Of a stretch of 64,000 bases of DNA, positions 15,759-25,714 are shown in pieces. Position numbers and translations under genes: made by a program. This DNA is from Novosphingobium jiangmenense (GTDB lineage Bacteria > Pseudomonadota > Alphaproteobacteria > Sphingomonadales > Sphingomonadaceae), in assembly GCF_015694345.1 (NCBI RefSeq), contig NZ_JADQDC010000001.1, forward strand, positions 1 through 64,000. Reading direction: 5' to 3'. The notes under the pieces were generated by a model. It worked only from the letters and a program-made list of their open reading frames with translations. It did no database searches and had not been told where the DNA came from. Each line of letters starts with the position of its first letter. Positions within the stretch are counted from its first letter, which is position 1.

Positions 15759-18119
15759 ATGACAACCCGAGGATTCAAGACGCTGCTGCTGTGCGGTGCG
15801 GGCGCGCTGGCCCCGTTCACTTCCGCATGGGCACAGAGCGAATCGGCAGAGACCGCCGACTCCGACGTGATCATCGTAACCGCGCAGAACCGTTCGCAGA
15901 ACGTGCAGGACGTGCCGATCGCGATCAACGTGGTGAGCGGCGAGGCGCTCCAGGCCGCAGGCGTGACCGACCTGGTCTCGCTCCAGCGCGTGGCGCCGGT
16001 GCTGCAGATCGTCAACGATACCAACCTGACCCGCGTGACCGTGCGCGGCATCGGTTCGAACAGCAACGACGAGGCGCAGGACCAGGCCATCGCCATCAAC
16101 ATCGACGGCGAATACATCAACCGCCCGGTGGTGCTGAACGCGGCGCTGTTCGACATGGATCGCGTCGAAGTGCTGCGCGGGCCGCAGGGCACGCTCTATG
16201 GCCGCAATGCCACGGGCGGCGCGGTGAACTTCATCACCCGCAAGCCCGGCAGCGAATTCGCCGCCAACGGCAGCGTCAGCTATGGCAACTTCAACCAGGT
16301 GATTGCCGAGGGCGGCGTGACCGTACCTCTGGGTGACGTGGGCGGCATCCGCGTCTCGGGCATCTACTCCGACCGTGACGGCTACAACTTCCACCCCAAC
16401 ATCAATGCCCGCAGCGGCACCGACAACACCTGGGGCGGCCGCGTCAGCCTGCGGTTGGAGCCGGTCTCGGGCCTGAAGATCAACGCCGCGATCGAGCGCG
16501 TCGAACAGGACGTGATCCTGCCCAACCAGGCCTTCATCAACTTCAACGCGCCGGGCAATTCGCCGGGCGCAGGCTGTGCGGCCGTTCCGGGCTGGGTCGA
16601 GATCGCCCCGTCGGTGCCGGGCACGCAGTGCATCCCGAAGAACACCAACAACCTCTCCAAGGTCAACCGTTCGCGCTATGATGCGCCGACCACGGGCCTT
16701 GGCCGCAACGATGTGCAGTCGACCGCGGCGCGCGGCAGCATTGCCTATGATTTCGGCGGCGCGACGCTGACCTATATCGGCGGCTATCGCTTCACCGACA
16801 TCGGCGCGAGCATTGCGCTCTCGCCGGGCTATCGCTTCAACACCTTCATCCAGGACACGAAGACCCACAGCCACGAACTGCGCCTCAATGGCGAGAGCGA
16901 CCGGCTGGTGTGGCAGACCGGCGCGTTCTACTTCAACGAGCAGCTCGACGTCGAGCGCGGCCTCTATCGCGCCCCGCCGCCGCCGTTCCTGCTTGGCCCC
17001 AACGGCGGCTACGTGAACTACTTCTTCCGCGACGTGGAATCGCGCAGCTGGGCAGTGTTCGGGCAGGCCGACTTCAAGGTGAACGACCAGATCACGCTGG
17101 TCGGCGGCCTGCGCTATACTGACGACAAGCGTTCGGCGCGCTATCGCGACCATGGCGGGGCGATCGCCAATCCCTCGAACCCGCTGTTCAACACCGGGTC
17201 CGTGCGTCCGGCCAACCCCGGCACGCCGTTGCGCAACCTGACGCTGGGTTCGGCTGCCGACAAGCTGACCTGGCTGGCGGGCATCAACTACAAGCCCGAT
17301 GCCGATACGCTGATCTATGCCAAGGTCTCGACCGGGTTCAAGGCGGGCGGCTTCGACTCCGTCGGCCAGTATGCGCCGGAAACCAACACCGCCTACGAAG
17401 CGGGGCTGAAGAAGAACTTCGGCGCCTCGGGCCAGCACACCTTCAACCTTGCCGGGTTCTACTATGACTACAAGGACCTGCAGGTCTCGGTCCTGCTCGA
17501 CACGACCGAGGGCGGCCGCATCTTCAACGCGGGCAAGGCGACGATCTGGGGCGTGGAAGCCGAAGCGGTGATCAAGCTTTCGGACAACGACACGTTCTCG
17601 GCCACGGCGAACTACGTCAATGCCGAGTACAACTCGCTGCTGACCGCCATCCCGGTGTTCTGCGTCAACGGTTCGGGTTGCCGTTCGGGCAGCGGCAACG
17701 GCCTGCTGACGGTCGGCGATCTTGAAACGACGCCGGGCCGCGTCACCCAGCCCAGCCTTGCCGGCAACACGCCGCCGATGACGCCGGAATGGACGATCAC
17801 CCTGGCCTACGACAAGGTGATCCCGCTGGGCGACATGGGCAGCCTGACCGCCAGCGTGTTCTCGACGTTCAAGAGCTCGTACTTCGGCGACATCTTCAAC
17901 TACCGCGATTCGAAGCAGACGGCCTTTACCCAGACCGACCTGTCGCTGACCTACGCGCCCGAAAACAAGCGCTTCAGCCTGCAGGGCTTTGTCCGCAACA
18001 TCGAGAACAACCGTCCGCTGACCTATGCCGGGTTCACCGTGGCCGGGCCGGACGACATCTACAACTGGCAGTTCGCGGCACCGCGCACTTATGGCGTGCG
18101 GCTGACGTTCGACTTCTGA
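15759..18119 (+). CDS. TonB-dependent outer-membrane receptor 2
   Basis: 786 aa with GGGAGGAGA upstream of the ATG and a signal peptide ending SAWA-Q. The TonB box is DVIIVTA; plug blocks include VPIAINVVSGEAL and QGTLYGRNATGGAVNF. The barrel ends VRLTFDF, with the terminal phenylalanine needed for assembly. It differs from receptor 1 over most of its barrel and so may take a second ligand, or a different form of the same one. Control by the locus dyad is suggested by the site at 15683. Confidence 0.92.
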   Translation: MTTRGFKTLLLCGAGALAPFTSAWAQSESAETADSDVIIVTAQNRSQNVQDVPIAINVVSGEALQAAGVTDLVSLQRVAPVLQIVNDTNLTRVTVRGIGSNSNDEAQDQAIAINIDGEYINRPVVLNAALFDMDRVEVLRGPQGTLYGRNATGGAVNFITRKPGSEFAANGSVSYGNFNQVIAEGGVTVPLGDVGGIRVSGIYSDRDGYNFHPNINARSGTDNTWGGRVSLRLEPVSGLKINAAIERVEQDVILPNQAFINFNAPGNSPGAGCAAVPGWVEIAPSVPGTQCIPKNTNNLSKVNRSRYDAPTTGLGRNDVQSTAARGSIAYDFGGATLTYIGGYRFTDIGASIALSPGYRFNTFIQDTKTHSHELRLNGESDRLVWQTGAFYFNEQLDVERGLYRAPPPPFLLGPNGGYVNYFFRDVESRSWAVFGQADFKVNDQITLVGGLRYTDDKRSARYRDHGGAIANPSNPLFNTGSVRPANPGTPLRNLTLGSAADKLTWLAGINYKPDADTLIYAKVSTGFKAGGFDSVGQYAPETNTAYEAGLKKNFGASGQHTFNLAGFYYDYKDLQVSVLLDTTEGGRIFNAGKATIWGVEAEAVIKLSDNDTFSATANYVNAEYNSLLTAIPVFCVNGSGCRSGSGNGLLTVGDLETTPGRVTQPSLAGNTPPMTPEWTITLAYDKVIPLGDMGSLTASVFSTFKSSYFGDIFNYRDSKQTAFTQTDLSLTYAPENKRFSLQGFVRNIENNRPLTYAGFTVAGPDDIYNWQFAAPRTYGVRLTFDF

Positions 18120-18144
18120 TCACCACGATCCGGGTGACGGGGGA

Positions 18145-18170
18145 GAGGGCAGGTCGAAAGGCCTGCCCTC
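18145..18170. terminator. Hairpin between receptor 2 and the RNase H-like gene
   Basis: GAGGGCAGG (18145-18153) pairs perfectly with CCTGCCCTC (18162-18170) around an 8-base loop. No T tract follows, so it may be a weak bidirectional terminator between convergent genes. Confidence 0.5.
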
Positions 18171-18181
18171 ATTGCCTTGGG

Positions 18182-18571
18182 CTATCCCGCACCGCTCTCA
18201 CGGCGTTTTTCCAGCGCAATCCCGGCGAGGTTCTGCGCCCGCGCGATCCAGCGCACGCGGCGCGGGGGATGGCCGGCGGCAAGCGCGAGGAAGGCCTGCG
18301 CCGGACCGGTGGAGGCCTGCCCCTGCACCAGCGCGCGGTTGGCTGCGCCGGTCACTTCGCGCGAATCCCCGAGCAGGTCGAAGTCCTTAAGCCCCGCCGC
18401 CTGGGCCAGTTCCAGCGCGCAGAGCAGCGCCTGCCATTCGGCCTGCGTGTTGGTTCCGCTGCCGAGATCGTCGAAGACATGCGCGCGGCCACGGATCACC
18501 ACGGCGGCTTCCATCGGGCCGGGGTTGGGGCGGCAACCGCCATCGAAATAGACCTTGATCCTGCGCTCCAT
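18182..18571 (-). CDS. RNase H-fold protein
   Basis: 129 aa from ATG 18571. It has the RNase HI opening VYFDGGCRPNPGP (first catalytic Asp), the second acidic residue in NTQAEWQALLCAL, and the third in LLGDSREV. The usual fourth Asp, within an N-x-x-A-D stretch near the C-terminus, is not seen: the corresponding segment reads RAQNLAGIAL. Many type I RNases H of this short bacterial group cleave RNA in RNA-DNA hybrids, but activity is uncertain without the fourth residue. It is convergent with receptor 2 and divergent from the crotonase. Confidence 0.75.
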   Translation of the reverse strand: MERRIKVYFDGGCRPNPGPMEAAVVIRGRAHVFDDLGSGTNTQAEWQALLCALELAQAAGLKDFDLLGDSREVTGAANRALVQGQASTGPAQAFLALAAGHPPRRVRWIARAQNLAGIALEKRRESGAG

Positions 18572-18695
18572 GGCGACCGGTCTATCCACGCGCGCGGATC
18601 GTGCAAGCTGTGGCATTGCGCCCAGTTGCCAAGGAGTTGCCAAGGCGCGACGATGCGTCCAGAGCGACCGCTGTTTATACAACGGGGGGCACGCG

Positions 18696-19469
18696 ATGGG
18701 CGATGATGCTGGCACAACCTTGCGGCTGGAGCGCGATGGCGCCGTGGCACGGCTGCTGATCGACCGTGCGGACAAGCGCAATGCCTTCAACATCGCGATG
18801 TGGCAGCGCCTGCCCGAACTGCTGGCCGAGGCTGACGCCGATCCGGCCTGCCGCGTGCTGGTGGTGAAATCGGCGAGCGGCGGCGCGTTCTGCGCGGGCG
18901 CGGACATTGCCGAGCTCCTCGCCAACAAGGACGATGCCGCGTGGCGGGCCGCGAACCAGCAGGCGATCAACCGCGCGCAGTTCGAACTCACCCGCTTCCG
19001 CCTGCCGACCGTGGCGATGGTCGAGGGCGATTGCGTGGGCGGCGGTTGCGGCATTGCGCTGGCCTGCGACATGCGCGTGGCCACGCCAGCGGCGCGGTTC
19101 GGGATTACCCCGGCCAGGCTCGGCCTCGTCTATCCGCTGCATGACGTGAAGCTGCTGGTCGATCTGGTCGGACCGGGGCAGGCGCGGCGGATGCTGTTCA
19201 CCGGCATGTTGCTGGGGGCCGAGGAAGCCAGGTCGGTCGGGCTGGTCGAGGAACTGGCCGACGGCGAGGACGCGCTGGTGGCGCAACTGCTCGCCGTATC
19301 GCCGTTCTCGACGCAGGCGATCAAGGGCTTCGTGCGCAACGTGCTCGACGGGCAGGTGGCCGACGATGCCGAAAGCCTGCGCGTGTTCGCCTCGGCCTTC
19401 GAAGGCGCCGATTTCCGCGAGGGGACGACCGCCTTCGTCGAGAAGCGCAAGCCCGTTTTCGGAAGCTAA
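18696..19469 (+). CDS. Enoyl-CoA hydratase/isomerase (crotonase) family protein
   Basis: 257 aa from ATG 18696. The crotonase fold is clear: DRADKRNAFN, the CoA-binding SGGAFCAGADI, and the GGGCGIALACD oxyanion block. The two glutamates of true enoyl-CoA hydratases are missing: the first aligned position is G119 in GGGCGIA and the second is A140 in GITPARLGL. It is therefore unlikely to hydrate enoyl-CoA in the standard way and may be an isomerase, hydrolase or decarboxylase of the superfamily. No metabolic partner lies beside it. Confidence 0.85.
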   Translation: MGDDAGTTLRLERDGAVARLLIDRADKRNAFNIAMWQRLPELLAEADADPACRVLVVKSASGGAFCAGADIAELLANKDDAAWRAANQQAINRAQFELTRFRLPTVAMVEGDCVGGGCGIALACDMRVATPAARFGITPARLGLVYPLHDVKLLVDLVGPGQARRMLFTGMLLGAEEARSVGLVEELADGEDALVAQLLAVSPFSTQAIKGFVRNVLDGQVADDAESLRVFASAFEGADFREGTTAFVEKRKPVFGS

Positions 19470-19530
19470 CTCACCTCTTGGAACCAACTCCGCCGCGCGC
19501 GGTTCTGGAGGGGTTCCGAAGAGGTAATCG

Positions 19531-19746
19531 ATGATTGGCAAGATCATTTCCGCAGTGGTCGGCAAGAAGATCGCCGACCGCACCCCCGGCATGAGCGAAG
19601 GCACCGGCGCGCTGCTTGGCGTTGCCGCAGCCACGGTCATGCGGCGCATGGGCCCGCTGGGCATGCTGGCAGCCGCCGGCGGCACCTGGGTGGTATCGCG
19701 CGCCATGAAGAAGAAGCAGGCGCGGGAAGCCACCCGCCCGACCTGA
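19531..19746 (+). CDS. Small hypothetical protein
   Basis: 71 aa with a GAAGAGG ribosome site before ATG 19531. It is basic and glycine/alanine-rich, with a hydrophobic central stretch (GALLGVAAATV, GPLGMLAAAGGTWVV) and a lysine/arginine-rich tail (RAMKKKQAREATR). It may be a small membrane-associated protein. I do not recognise the family. A clear terminator after it supports a real short transcription unit. Confidence 0.65.
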   Translation: MIGKIISAVVGKKIADRTPGMSEGTGALLGVAAATVMRRMGPLGMLAAAGGTWVVSRAMKKKQAREATRPT

Positions 19747-19758
19747 GCAGTTCCCCTG

Positions 19759-19820
19759 GGACCGCCGCGCCCTCGTTCCCCCCCCTCCCGTCCAGAGCGC
19801 GCGGCGGTCCTTTCTTTTTC
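19759..19820 (+). terminator. Rho-independent terminator after the small protein gene
   Basis: The 12-bp stem GGACCGCCGCGC (19759-19770) pairs perfectly with 19799-19810 and is followed by TTTCTTTTTC. Confidence 0.8.
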
Positions 19821-19903
19821 AATCCAGACAGTTTCCCCCGGGCGTTCCGCGCAAGGGCGCATCGCCGCGCCTATGCCCGCGCGCCGTTGCAAGGAGCCGC
19901 GCC

Positions 19904-22066
19904 ATGGCCAAGACCGCCGCACCCGACCATTCCCCCGCGCTCGACAACGCTCTTGCCGACCACCAGCCCGGGGAGGGGCAGCCGCCCTATGCCACGCAGG
20001 AGGGCAATGCTGGCGAAACGCATCAGGACGCAGGCGCGAAGGTAGAGCCTGCGGCCTTCCTCACCGACAATTTCGGGCACCGCCTGTCCGACAACCAGAA
20101 CAGCCTGAAGGCGGGCGAGCGCGGGCCGACTCTGCTCGAAGACTTCATCCTGCGCGAAAAGATCTTCCACTTTGACCACGAACGCATCCCCGAGCGCATC
20201 GTCCACGCCCGTGGTTCTGCCGCGCATGGCGTGTTCGAGGTGACCAAGGCGATCCCCGAACTGACCCGCGCCGGCCTGTTCCAGAAGAAGGGCACGACCT
20301 GCCCGGTCTTCGCCCGCTTTTCGACGGTGGCCGGCGGCGCCGGATCGATCGACACCCCGCGCGACGTGCGCGGATTTGCGGTGAAGTTCTATACCGACGA
20401 GGGCAACTGGGACCTGGTCGGCAACAACATCCCGGTGTTCTTCATCCAGGATGCGATGAAGTTTCCCGACCTGGTGCATTCGGTGAAGATGGAAGCTGAT
20501 CGCGGCTATCCGCAGGCGGCCAGTGCCCATGACACGTTCTGGGACTTCGTTGGCCTGATGCCCGAAACCATGCACATGATCATGTGGGCGATGAGCGACC
20601 GCGCCATCCCGCGCACGCTGCGCATGATGCAGGGCTTCGGCGTCCACACCTTCCGCTTCGTCAATGCGCAAGGGCAGGGCAAGTTCGTCAAGTTCCACTG
20701 GAAGCCGGTGCTGGGCCTGGAATCGCTGATCTGGGACGAGGCGGTGAAGATCGCCGGGGCCGATCCCGATTTCCACCGCCGCGACCTGTTCGAAAGCATC
20801 GCCATGGGCAGCTTCCCGGCGTGGGACCTTGGCGTGCAGGTGTTCGACGAGGAATTTGCGGCGGCACAGCCCTATGACGTGCTCGACGCGACCAAGCTGA
20901 TCCCGGAAGAGGATATTCCGGTAGAGATCATCGGGCGGATGACGCTCAACCGCAATGTCGACAACTTCTTTGCCGAGACCGAGCAATCGGCGTTCCTGCC
21001 GACCAATGTCGTGCCCGGCATCGATTTCAGCAACGACCCGCTGCTGCAGGGGCGGCTGTTCTCCTACCTCGACACGCAGAAATCGCGGCTGGGGACGACC
21101 AACTTCCACCAGATCCCGATCAACGCGCCCAAGTGCCCGTTCCACAACATGCAGCGCGATGGCCTGATGCAGACGCTGGTGCCGACGGGCCGCGCCAACT
21201 ACGAGCCGAATTCGCTGAAAGAGGCGGGCGAGGACAGCGGGCCGCGCGCTTGTCCCGACACCGGCTTCACCTCGTTCCGCGAGAATGGCGAGCGCAACGA
21301 TCCGACCGAGAAGGTGCGGGTGCGGGCCGAGCTGTTTGCCGATCACTACAGCCAGGCAGCGCTGTTCTACCACTCGCAGACCGAGAACGAGCAGGCGCAT
21401 ATTGCCTCGGCGCTGGTGTTCGAGCTTTCGAAATGCGCGATGGAGCATGTGCGGGCGCGGGTGCTCTCACGCCTGCGCAATGTCGACGAGACGCTGGCAA
21501 AGCGCGTCGCCGATGGCCTTGCCATGGACCTGCCGGAAAAGGCGCCTGCCGCGCGCGAGCCGGTGGAGATGAAGCCATCGGATGCGCTCTCGATCCAGAA
21601 GCAGGCCCAAAAACGAACGGGGATGACGTTCGAGGGCCGCAAGGTCGGGATCCTCTTTGCCGAAGGATCGGACAAGGCGACGATCGACCAGCTCAAGGCC
21701 GATGTCGAGGCGGCGGGCGGCGCGGTGTTCCTCGTGGCGCCCAAGGTCGGCGGCTTGTCCGTAAAGGGCGGCACGCTCAAGGCCGATGGCAAGCTCGATG
21801 GCTCGCCCTCGGTCCTGTTCGATGCAGTGGCCTCGGTGCTGATGCCGGCAGAGGCCGAGAAACTGGCGAAGCAGGGCGCGGCGGTGCAGTGGTTCATGGA
21901 TGCCTATGGCCACTGCAAGACCATCGCCCACTGCAACGGCACCAAGGTCATCCTCGCCAAGGCGGGCGTCGAGCCGGACGAGGGCGTGGTGCCCAACGAG
22001 AAGCTTATGGAGGTCGGCCCGGTGCGCCACTTCGCGCGCGAGCCGAAGATCCGCGATCTCGCCTGA
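19904..22066 (+). CDS. katE: Large-subunit (HPII/KatE-type) catalase
   Basis: 720 aa with AAGGAG before the start. It has the clade 2 catalase core: the active-site block [15 protein letters not shown] (catalytic His), Asn in [11 protein letters not shown], and the proximal haem tyrosine in RLFSYLDTQ. After residue about 540 there is the C-terminal flavodoxin/GATase-like domain ([35 protein letters not shown]) that defines the large-subunit group. It degrades hydrogen peroxide in the cytoplasm. It ends 11 bases from the convergent quinone oxidoreductase gene and stands alone on its strand. Confidence 0.95.
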   Translation: MAKTAAPDHSPALDNALADHQPGEGQPPYATQEGNAGETHQDAGAKVEPAAFLTDNFGHRLSDNQNSLKAGERGPTLLEDFILREKIFHFDHERIPERIVHARGSAAHGVFEVTKAIPELTRAGLFQKKGTTCPVFARFSTVAGGAGSIDTPRDVRGFAVKFYTDEGNWDLVGNNIPVFFIQDAMKFPDLVHSVKMEADRGYPQAASAHDTFWDFVGLMPETMHMIMWAMSDRAIPRTLRMMQGFGVHTFRFVNAQGQGKFVKFHWKPVLGLESLIWDEAVKIAGADPDFHRRDLFESIAMGSFPAWDLGVQVFDEEFAAAQPYDVLDATKLIPEEDIPVEIIGRMTLNRNVDNFFAETEQSAFLPTNVVPGIDFSNDPLLQGRLFSYLDTQKSRLGTTNFHQIPINAPKCPFHNMQRDGLMQTLVPTGRANYEPNSLKEAGEDSGPRACPDTGFTSFRENGERNDPTEKVRVRAELFADHYSQAALFYHSQTENEQAHIASALVFELSKCAMEHVRARVLSRLRNVDETLAKRVADGLAMDLPEKAPAAREPVEMKPSDALSIQKQAQKRTGMTFEGRKVGILFAEGSDKATIDQLKADVEAAGGAVFLVAPKVGGLSVKGGTLKADGKLDGSPSVLFDAVASVLMPAEAEKLAKQGAAVQWFMDAYGHCKTIAHCNGTKVILAKAGVEPDEGVVPNEKLMEVGPVRHFAREPKIRDLA

Positions 22067-22077
22067 GGTAGCGACGG

Positions 22078-23058
22078 CTAAGGCAGCAGCACTGTCGATC
22101 CGGTGGTCTTCCGGGCCTCCAGATCGCGGTGCGCCTGCGCGACTTCGGAAAGCGGGTATGTCTGGCCGATGGTGACGCCGACCGCGCCGCTGGCGATCAT
22201 GTCCCACACCCGCGCCGATCCGGCGGCGCGTTCGGCCGGGTCGGCGTAGTAGTGGTACAGCGTCGGCCGGGTGACGAAGAGCGAGCCCTTCTGCGACAGG
22301 GTGCCGAGCGCCACGCCGCTGACCGGGCCTGAGGCATTGCCGTAGCTGACCACCAGCCCGCGCCGGGCGGTGGCATCGAGGCTCGCTTCCCACGTATCCT
22401 TGCCCACGCCATCGAACGCGACGCGCACGCCTGCGCCGCCGGTCAGTTCGCGCACGCGGGGGGCGACGGCCTCGGGCGAGGAATAGTCGATCACGTGGTC
22501 GGCCCCGGCGGCGCGCGCGGCCTCGGCCTTTTCGGACGTCGAGACGGTGCCGATCACCGTGGCACCGATGTGCTTGAGCCACTGCACCAGCATCAGCCCG
22601 ACCCCGCCCGCCGCGGCATGGACCAGCACCGGCCAGCCCGCCTGGACCTGCGCGCAGCGTTCGACGAGGAATTCGACGGTGAAGCCCTTGAGGATCGCGG
22701 CGGCGGCGATCTCGTCGCTGATCGCATCGGGCAGCTTGAACAGCGCGCTCTGCGGATAGATCCGCGCGGTGGCATAGGCGCCCAGTTCCGGTCCGCAGCT
22801 GGCCACGCGGTCCCCCGCGTTGAGCGCGGTCACGCCTTCGCCCACGGCCACGACGCGGCCCGCCGCTTCGACGCCAAGGCCGCTGGGCAGCGCGATCGGA
22901 TAGAGCCCGCTGCGGTGGTAGGTGTCGATCATGTTGAGGCCGACGGCGGTATGCCTGACCAGCACTTCGTCGGGGCCGGGTGCGGGCAGGTCGACGTCGG
23001 CCCAGGTGATCGCTTCGGGTCCCCCGGTGGCGGTGAGGCGGACGGCTCTGGCTTGCAT
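22078..23058 (-). CDS. qorA: NADPH:quinone oxidoreductase (zeta-crystallin type)
   Basis: 326 aa, typical length, with AGGAG before the ATG. It is a zinc-free MDR enzyme: GLNMIDTYHRSGLYP and LPSGLGVEAAGRVVAVG at the N-terminus, and the Rossmann motif HAAAGGVGLMLVQW in the middle. It reduces quinones with NADPH. It is convergent with katE and divergent from the next operon. Together with katE this is probably oxidative-stress housekeeping and not part of the flanking catabolic genes. Confidence 0.9.
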   Translation of the reverse strand: MQARAVRLTATGGPEAITWADVDLPAPGPDEVLVRHTAVGLNMIDTYHRSGLYPIALPSGLGVEAAGRVVAVGEGVTALNAGDRVASCGPELGAYATARIYPQSALFKLPDAISDEIAAAAILKGFTVEFLVERCAQVQAGWPVLVHAAAGGVGLMLVQWLKHIGATVIGTVSTSEKAEAARAAGADHVIDYSSPEAVAPRVRELTGGAGVRVAFDGVGKDTWEASLDATARRGLVVSYGNASGPVSGVALGTLSQKGSLFVTRPTLYHYYADPAERAAGSARVWDMIASGAVGVTIGQTYPLSEVAQAHRDLEARKTTGSTVLLP

Positions 23059-23253
23059 CGGGGACTCCTGCGATCGCGGTATCGGGCGCTGGTCTAGCCC
23101 CGCGACGGTCCGGTCGCAAATGGTGAGGGGGCCAGTCCACCTGCCTCACAGGGCAGGCTGACCGCAGGGCGGATAGAGCCGACGCTGTAGCGCCCGACCT
23201 CAGCGTGCGGCGGCAATCTCCGGCCTTTACCGGACCTTGCGGAGATTCCCTTG

Positions 23254-24204
23254 ATGGTGCGAACCCTGCTCGCGGCGCTGGCGCTGATGTTCTCGCTGCC
23301 CGCCTTTGCTGACGAGGGCGAACTGGCGCCGATGCCGATCTGGCCGGAAGGCGTGCCGGTGATCAAGGACTGGCCCGGCACTGCCAAGGCCCCGGTGCGC
23401 GAGGAACTGCGCGAGAATGGCGAGCAGGTGTGGAATGTCACCGTGCCGACGCTGCAGCCCTTCCTGCCCGAACCGGCCAAGGCCAATGGCACGGCGGTGG
23501 TGATTGCGCCGGGTGGCGGCTTTCGCCTGCTCGGCATCCACCACGAAGGCACGCGCGTGGCGCGCTGGCTGGCGGCGCGGGGCATTGCCGCCTTCGTGCT
23601 GAAGTACCGCCTGATCCAGTCGCCTCCCGGCGAGAGCAACGAGGCGATGCGCAAGCGCGTGCTGGAGACCATCGCCCCCGGCGTCGGCGGGATTCCCGGC
23701 GTCGAGGACGGGTTGCAGGCGCTGCGGATCGTCCGCGCCAATGCCGCCAAATGGAAGATCGATCCGCATCGCGTCGGCATCATGGGCTTTTCCGCAGGCG
23801 GGCACGTCGCGGGGATGACGATGTATGCCGCCAATCTGGCGGAGCGGCCCGACTTTGCCGGGCTGATCTATGGCTTCCCGTTCGGTGACCCCAATCCGCC
23901 GATGCCGCCTGCCAACCTGCCCTGGCCGGAAGGCACGCCCAAGGAGCCGTGGCTGCGCCCCAAGCCGACGCCTGCGCCGGGCCGGTTGCCGCCGATGTTC
24001 CTGGCCATGGCGCAGGACGATATGGCCGTGGGGCAGGGCTTCCGTGCGTACTATGACCAGTTGTTTGCCGCAGGCTACCGGCCCGAAGTCCACCTTTATG
24101 AACGCGGCAGCCACGGCTTCGGCATGGCGACGCGGGGGACGACGGCGGACCACTGGATCGATGAGTTCGGCTGGTGGATCGAAGCGGAGGTAACGCGCAA
24201 ATGA
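23254..24204 (+). CDS. Exported alpha/beta hydrolase (BD-FAE/acetyl-esterase-like)
   Basis: 316 aa. ATG 23254 is chosen, 8 bases after GGAGA; an in-frame TTG lies immediately before. The signal peptide ends SLPAFA-D. The oxyanion motif APGGGFRLL, nucleophile GFSAGGH and a late His in RGSHGFGM make a full triad likely. This group includes acetylxylan-type esterases and related polyester or sugar deacetylases. It is the first gene of a six-gene operon and overlaps the next start by 4 bases. Confidence 0.85.
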   Translation: MVRTLLAALALMFSLPAFADEGELAPMPIWPEGVPVIKDWPGTAKAPVREELRENGEQVWNVTVPTLQPFLPEPAKANGTAVVIAPGGGFRLLGIHHEGTRVARWLAARGIAAFVLKYRLIQSPPGESNEAMRKRVLETIAPGVGGIPGVEDGLQALRIVRANAAKWKIDPHRVGIMGFSAGGHVAGMTMYAANLAERPDFAGLIYGFPFGDPNPPMPPANLPWPEGTPKEPWLRPKPTPAPGRLPPMFLAMAQDDMAVGQGFRAYYDQLFAAGYRPEVHLYERGSHGFGMATRGTTADHWIDEFGWWIEAEVTRK

Positions 24205-25706
24205 CATTGAATCGCCGCCAGTTCGTCGGCACCGGGCTTGCCGCCGGGGCCGCGCTGGGCCTGCCGCGCATGGCCTTTGCCGCCGAGAAGGCCGACGTGG
24301 TGATCATCGGTGCGGGGCTTTCCGGCCTGCGCTCTGCCGAGATCCTGACCGAGCAGGGCCTCAAGGTGCTGGTGATCGATGCCAACACCCGCGTCGGCGG
24401 GCGCGTGCAGACGGTGCAGACCGCCGATGGCCCGATCGATGTCGGCGCCAGCCAGATCGGGCGCGGCTATGCCCGGGTGATCGATGCCTGCCAGCGCCAC
24501 GGCCTGAAGCTGGTCAGCGAGGACCGCGACCTGCTGGCGTTCGGCTCGCACTTTGCCGGCCAGTGGATCGACGGCAAGACCTGGGCCACCAATCCGCTCA
24601 ACCTGTGCGAGGGCGACGAGCGCAAGATTCCGCCCAACCTGATCGGGCAGGCGCTGGCCTCGAAGTACAACCCGCTCGAGGCGCTGGACGACTGGCTCGA
24701 CCCGCGCTTTGCCGAATACGACATTTCCTTGCGCGAACTGCTTGTGCGCAAGGGCCACAGCGCGCAGGCGATCGAGCTGGCGGCCTATTCCGCGCCGGGC
24801 ATCGGCATCGATGAAACCTCGGTCCTGCGCATGTGGCAGGAAGAGGTGCGCAGCAGGATCGAACGCCGCATCGGCGAGGCTGCGGCGCCTGCTGCGGCAG
24901 AATCTGGCCCGAAGCGCGAGCATCCCTTCGGCGAGGCCAACGATCACCGCGAAGTGGGCGGGCTTGCCGCGATCAGCAACATCGTCGGCGGGTGCAGCGC
25001 GCTGCCGCTGGCGATGGCGGCGAAGCTGGGCGACCGGGTGCGGCTGGGCAAGCGCGCACAGAGCATTGCGCTGTCCGATACCGGCGGCACGGTCACCTGC
25101 AGCGATGGCAGCACCTATTCGGGCCGCTTCCTGATCTGCACGCTGCCGTTCTCGATGCTGCGCGAGGTGGAGATCACCGGCAGTGCCAACCCGATTGCGC
25201 GGCAGGCGATCACCACCATGCCCTATGCCAACACCGCGCGGCTCTATGTCACGGTGGAGCGGCCGTTCTGGAAGGAGGACGGATTGCCGCCCTCGATCTC
25301 CAGCGACGGGCCGATGGGCATGTTCTGGGCGATCGACAACCACACCGGCGAAGGCGCGCATCGCGGCATGTTCGTGCTCGTCGGGCGCACCGCGCAGGCG
25401 GTTTCCGCGCTGGACCGGGGTGAGGCCGAGGCGATGCTGATCGCCGAACTGGCGCGGCTGCGGCCGGCGTCAAAGGGCGCGATCCGCGTGGCGACATGGA
25501 AGGACTGGCTGCGCGATCCGCTGCAGCGCGGTTGCGGCTTCAGCTTGGCACCGGGGCAGGTCAACGCCTTCGCGCGCGATATGGTCAAGCCGTGGCAAGT
25601 CATGCACTTTGCCGGCGAGCACACCCGCCGCACCGACTTCGGCATGGAATCGGCGATGGAAAGCGGGGAGCGTGCGGCTATCGAAGTGCTCGAGCGGACG
25701 GCGTGA
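24201..25706 (+). CDS. Tat-exported FAD amine oxidase-like oxidoreductase 1
   Basis: 501 aa. The Tat signal NRRQFVGTGLAAGAALGLPR ends near AFA-A. The FAD-binding GAGLSGLRSAEIL is near residue 35, RVGGRVQT follows, and the C-terminal FAD block FAGEHTRRTDFGMESAMESG closes the protein. This is the flavin monoamine oxidase fold. Periplasmic members such as nicotine oxidoreductase pass electrons to a cytochrome c instead of oxygen, and a cytochrome c gene lies two genes downstream. Substrate unknown. A paralogue is at 61504-62970. Confidence 0.87.
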   Translation: MTLNRRQFVGTGLAAGAALGLPRMAFAAEKADVVIIGAGLSGLRSAEILTEQGLKVLVIDANTRVGGRVQTVQTADGPIDVGASQIGRGYARVIDACQRHGLKLVSEDRDLLAFGSHFAGQWIDGKTWATNPLNLCEGDERKIPPNLIGQALASKYNPLEALDDWLDPRFAEYDISLRELLVRKGHSAQAIELAAYSAPGIGIDETSVLRMWQEEVRSRIERRIGEAAAPAAAESGPKREHPFGEANDHREVGGLAAISNIVGGCSALPLAMAAKLGDRVRLGKRAQSIALSDTGGTVTCSDGSTYSGRFLICTLPFSMLREVEITGSANPIARQAITTMPYANTARLYVTVERPFWKEDGLPPSISSDGPMGMFWAIDNHTGEGAHRGMFVLVGRTAQAVSALDRGEAEAMLIAELARLRPASKGAIRVATWKDWLRDPLQRGCGFSLAPGQVNAFARDMVKPWQVMHFAGEHTRRTDFGMESAMESGERAAIEVLERTA

Positions 25707-25714
25707 GAGGGGCC

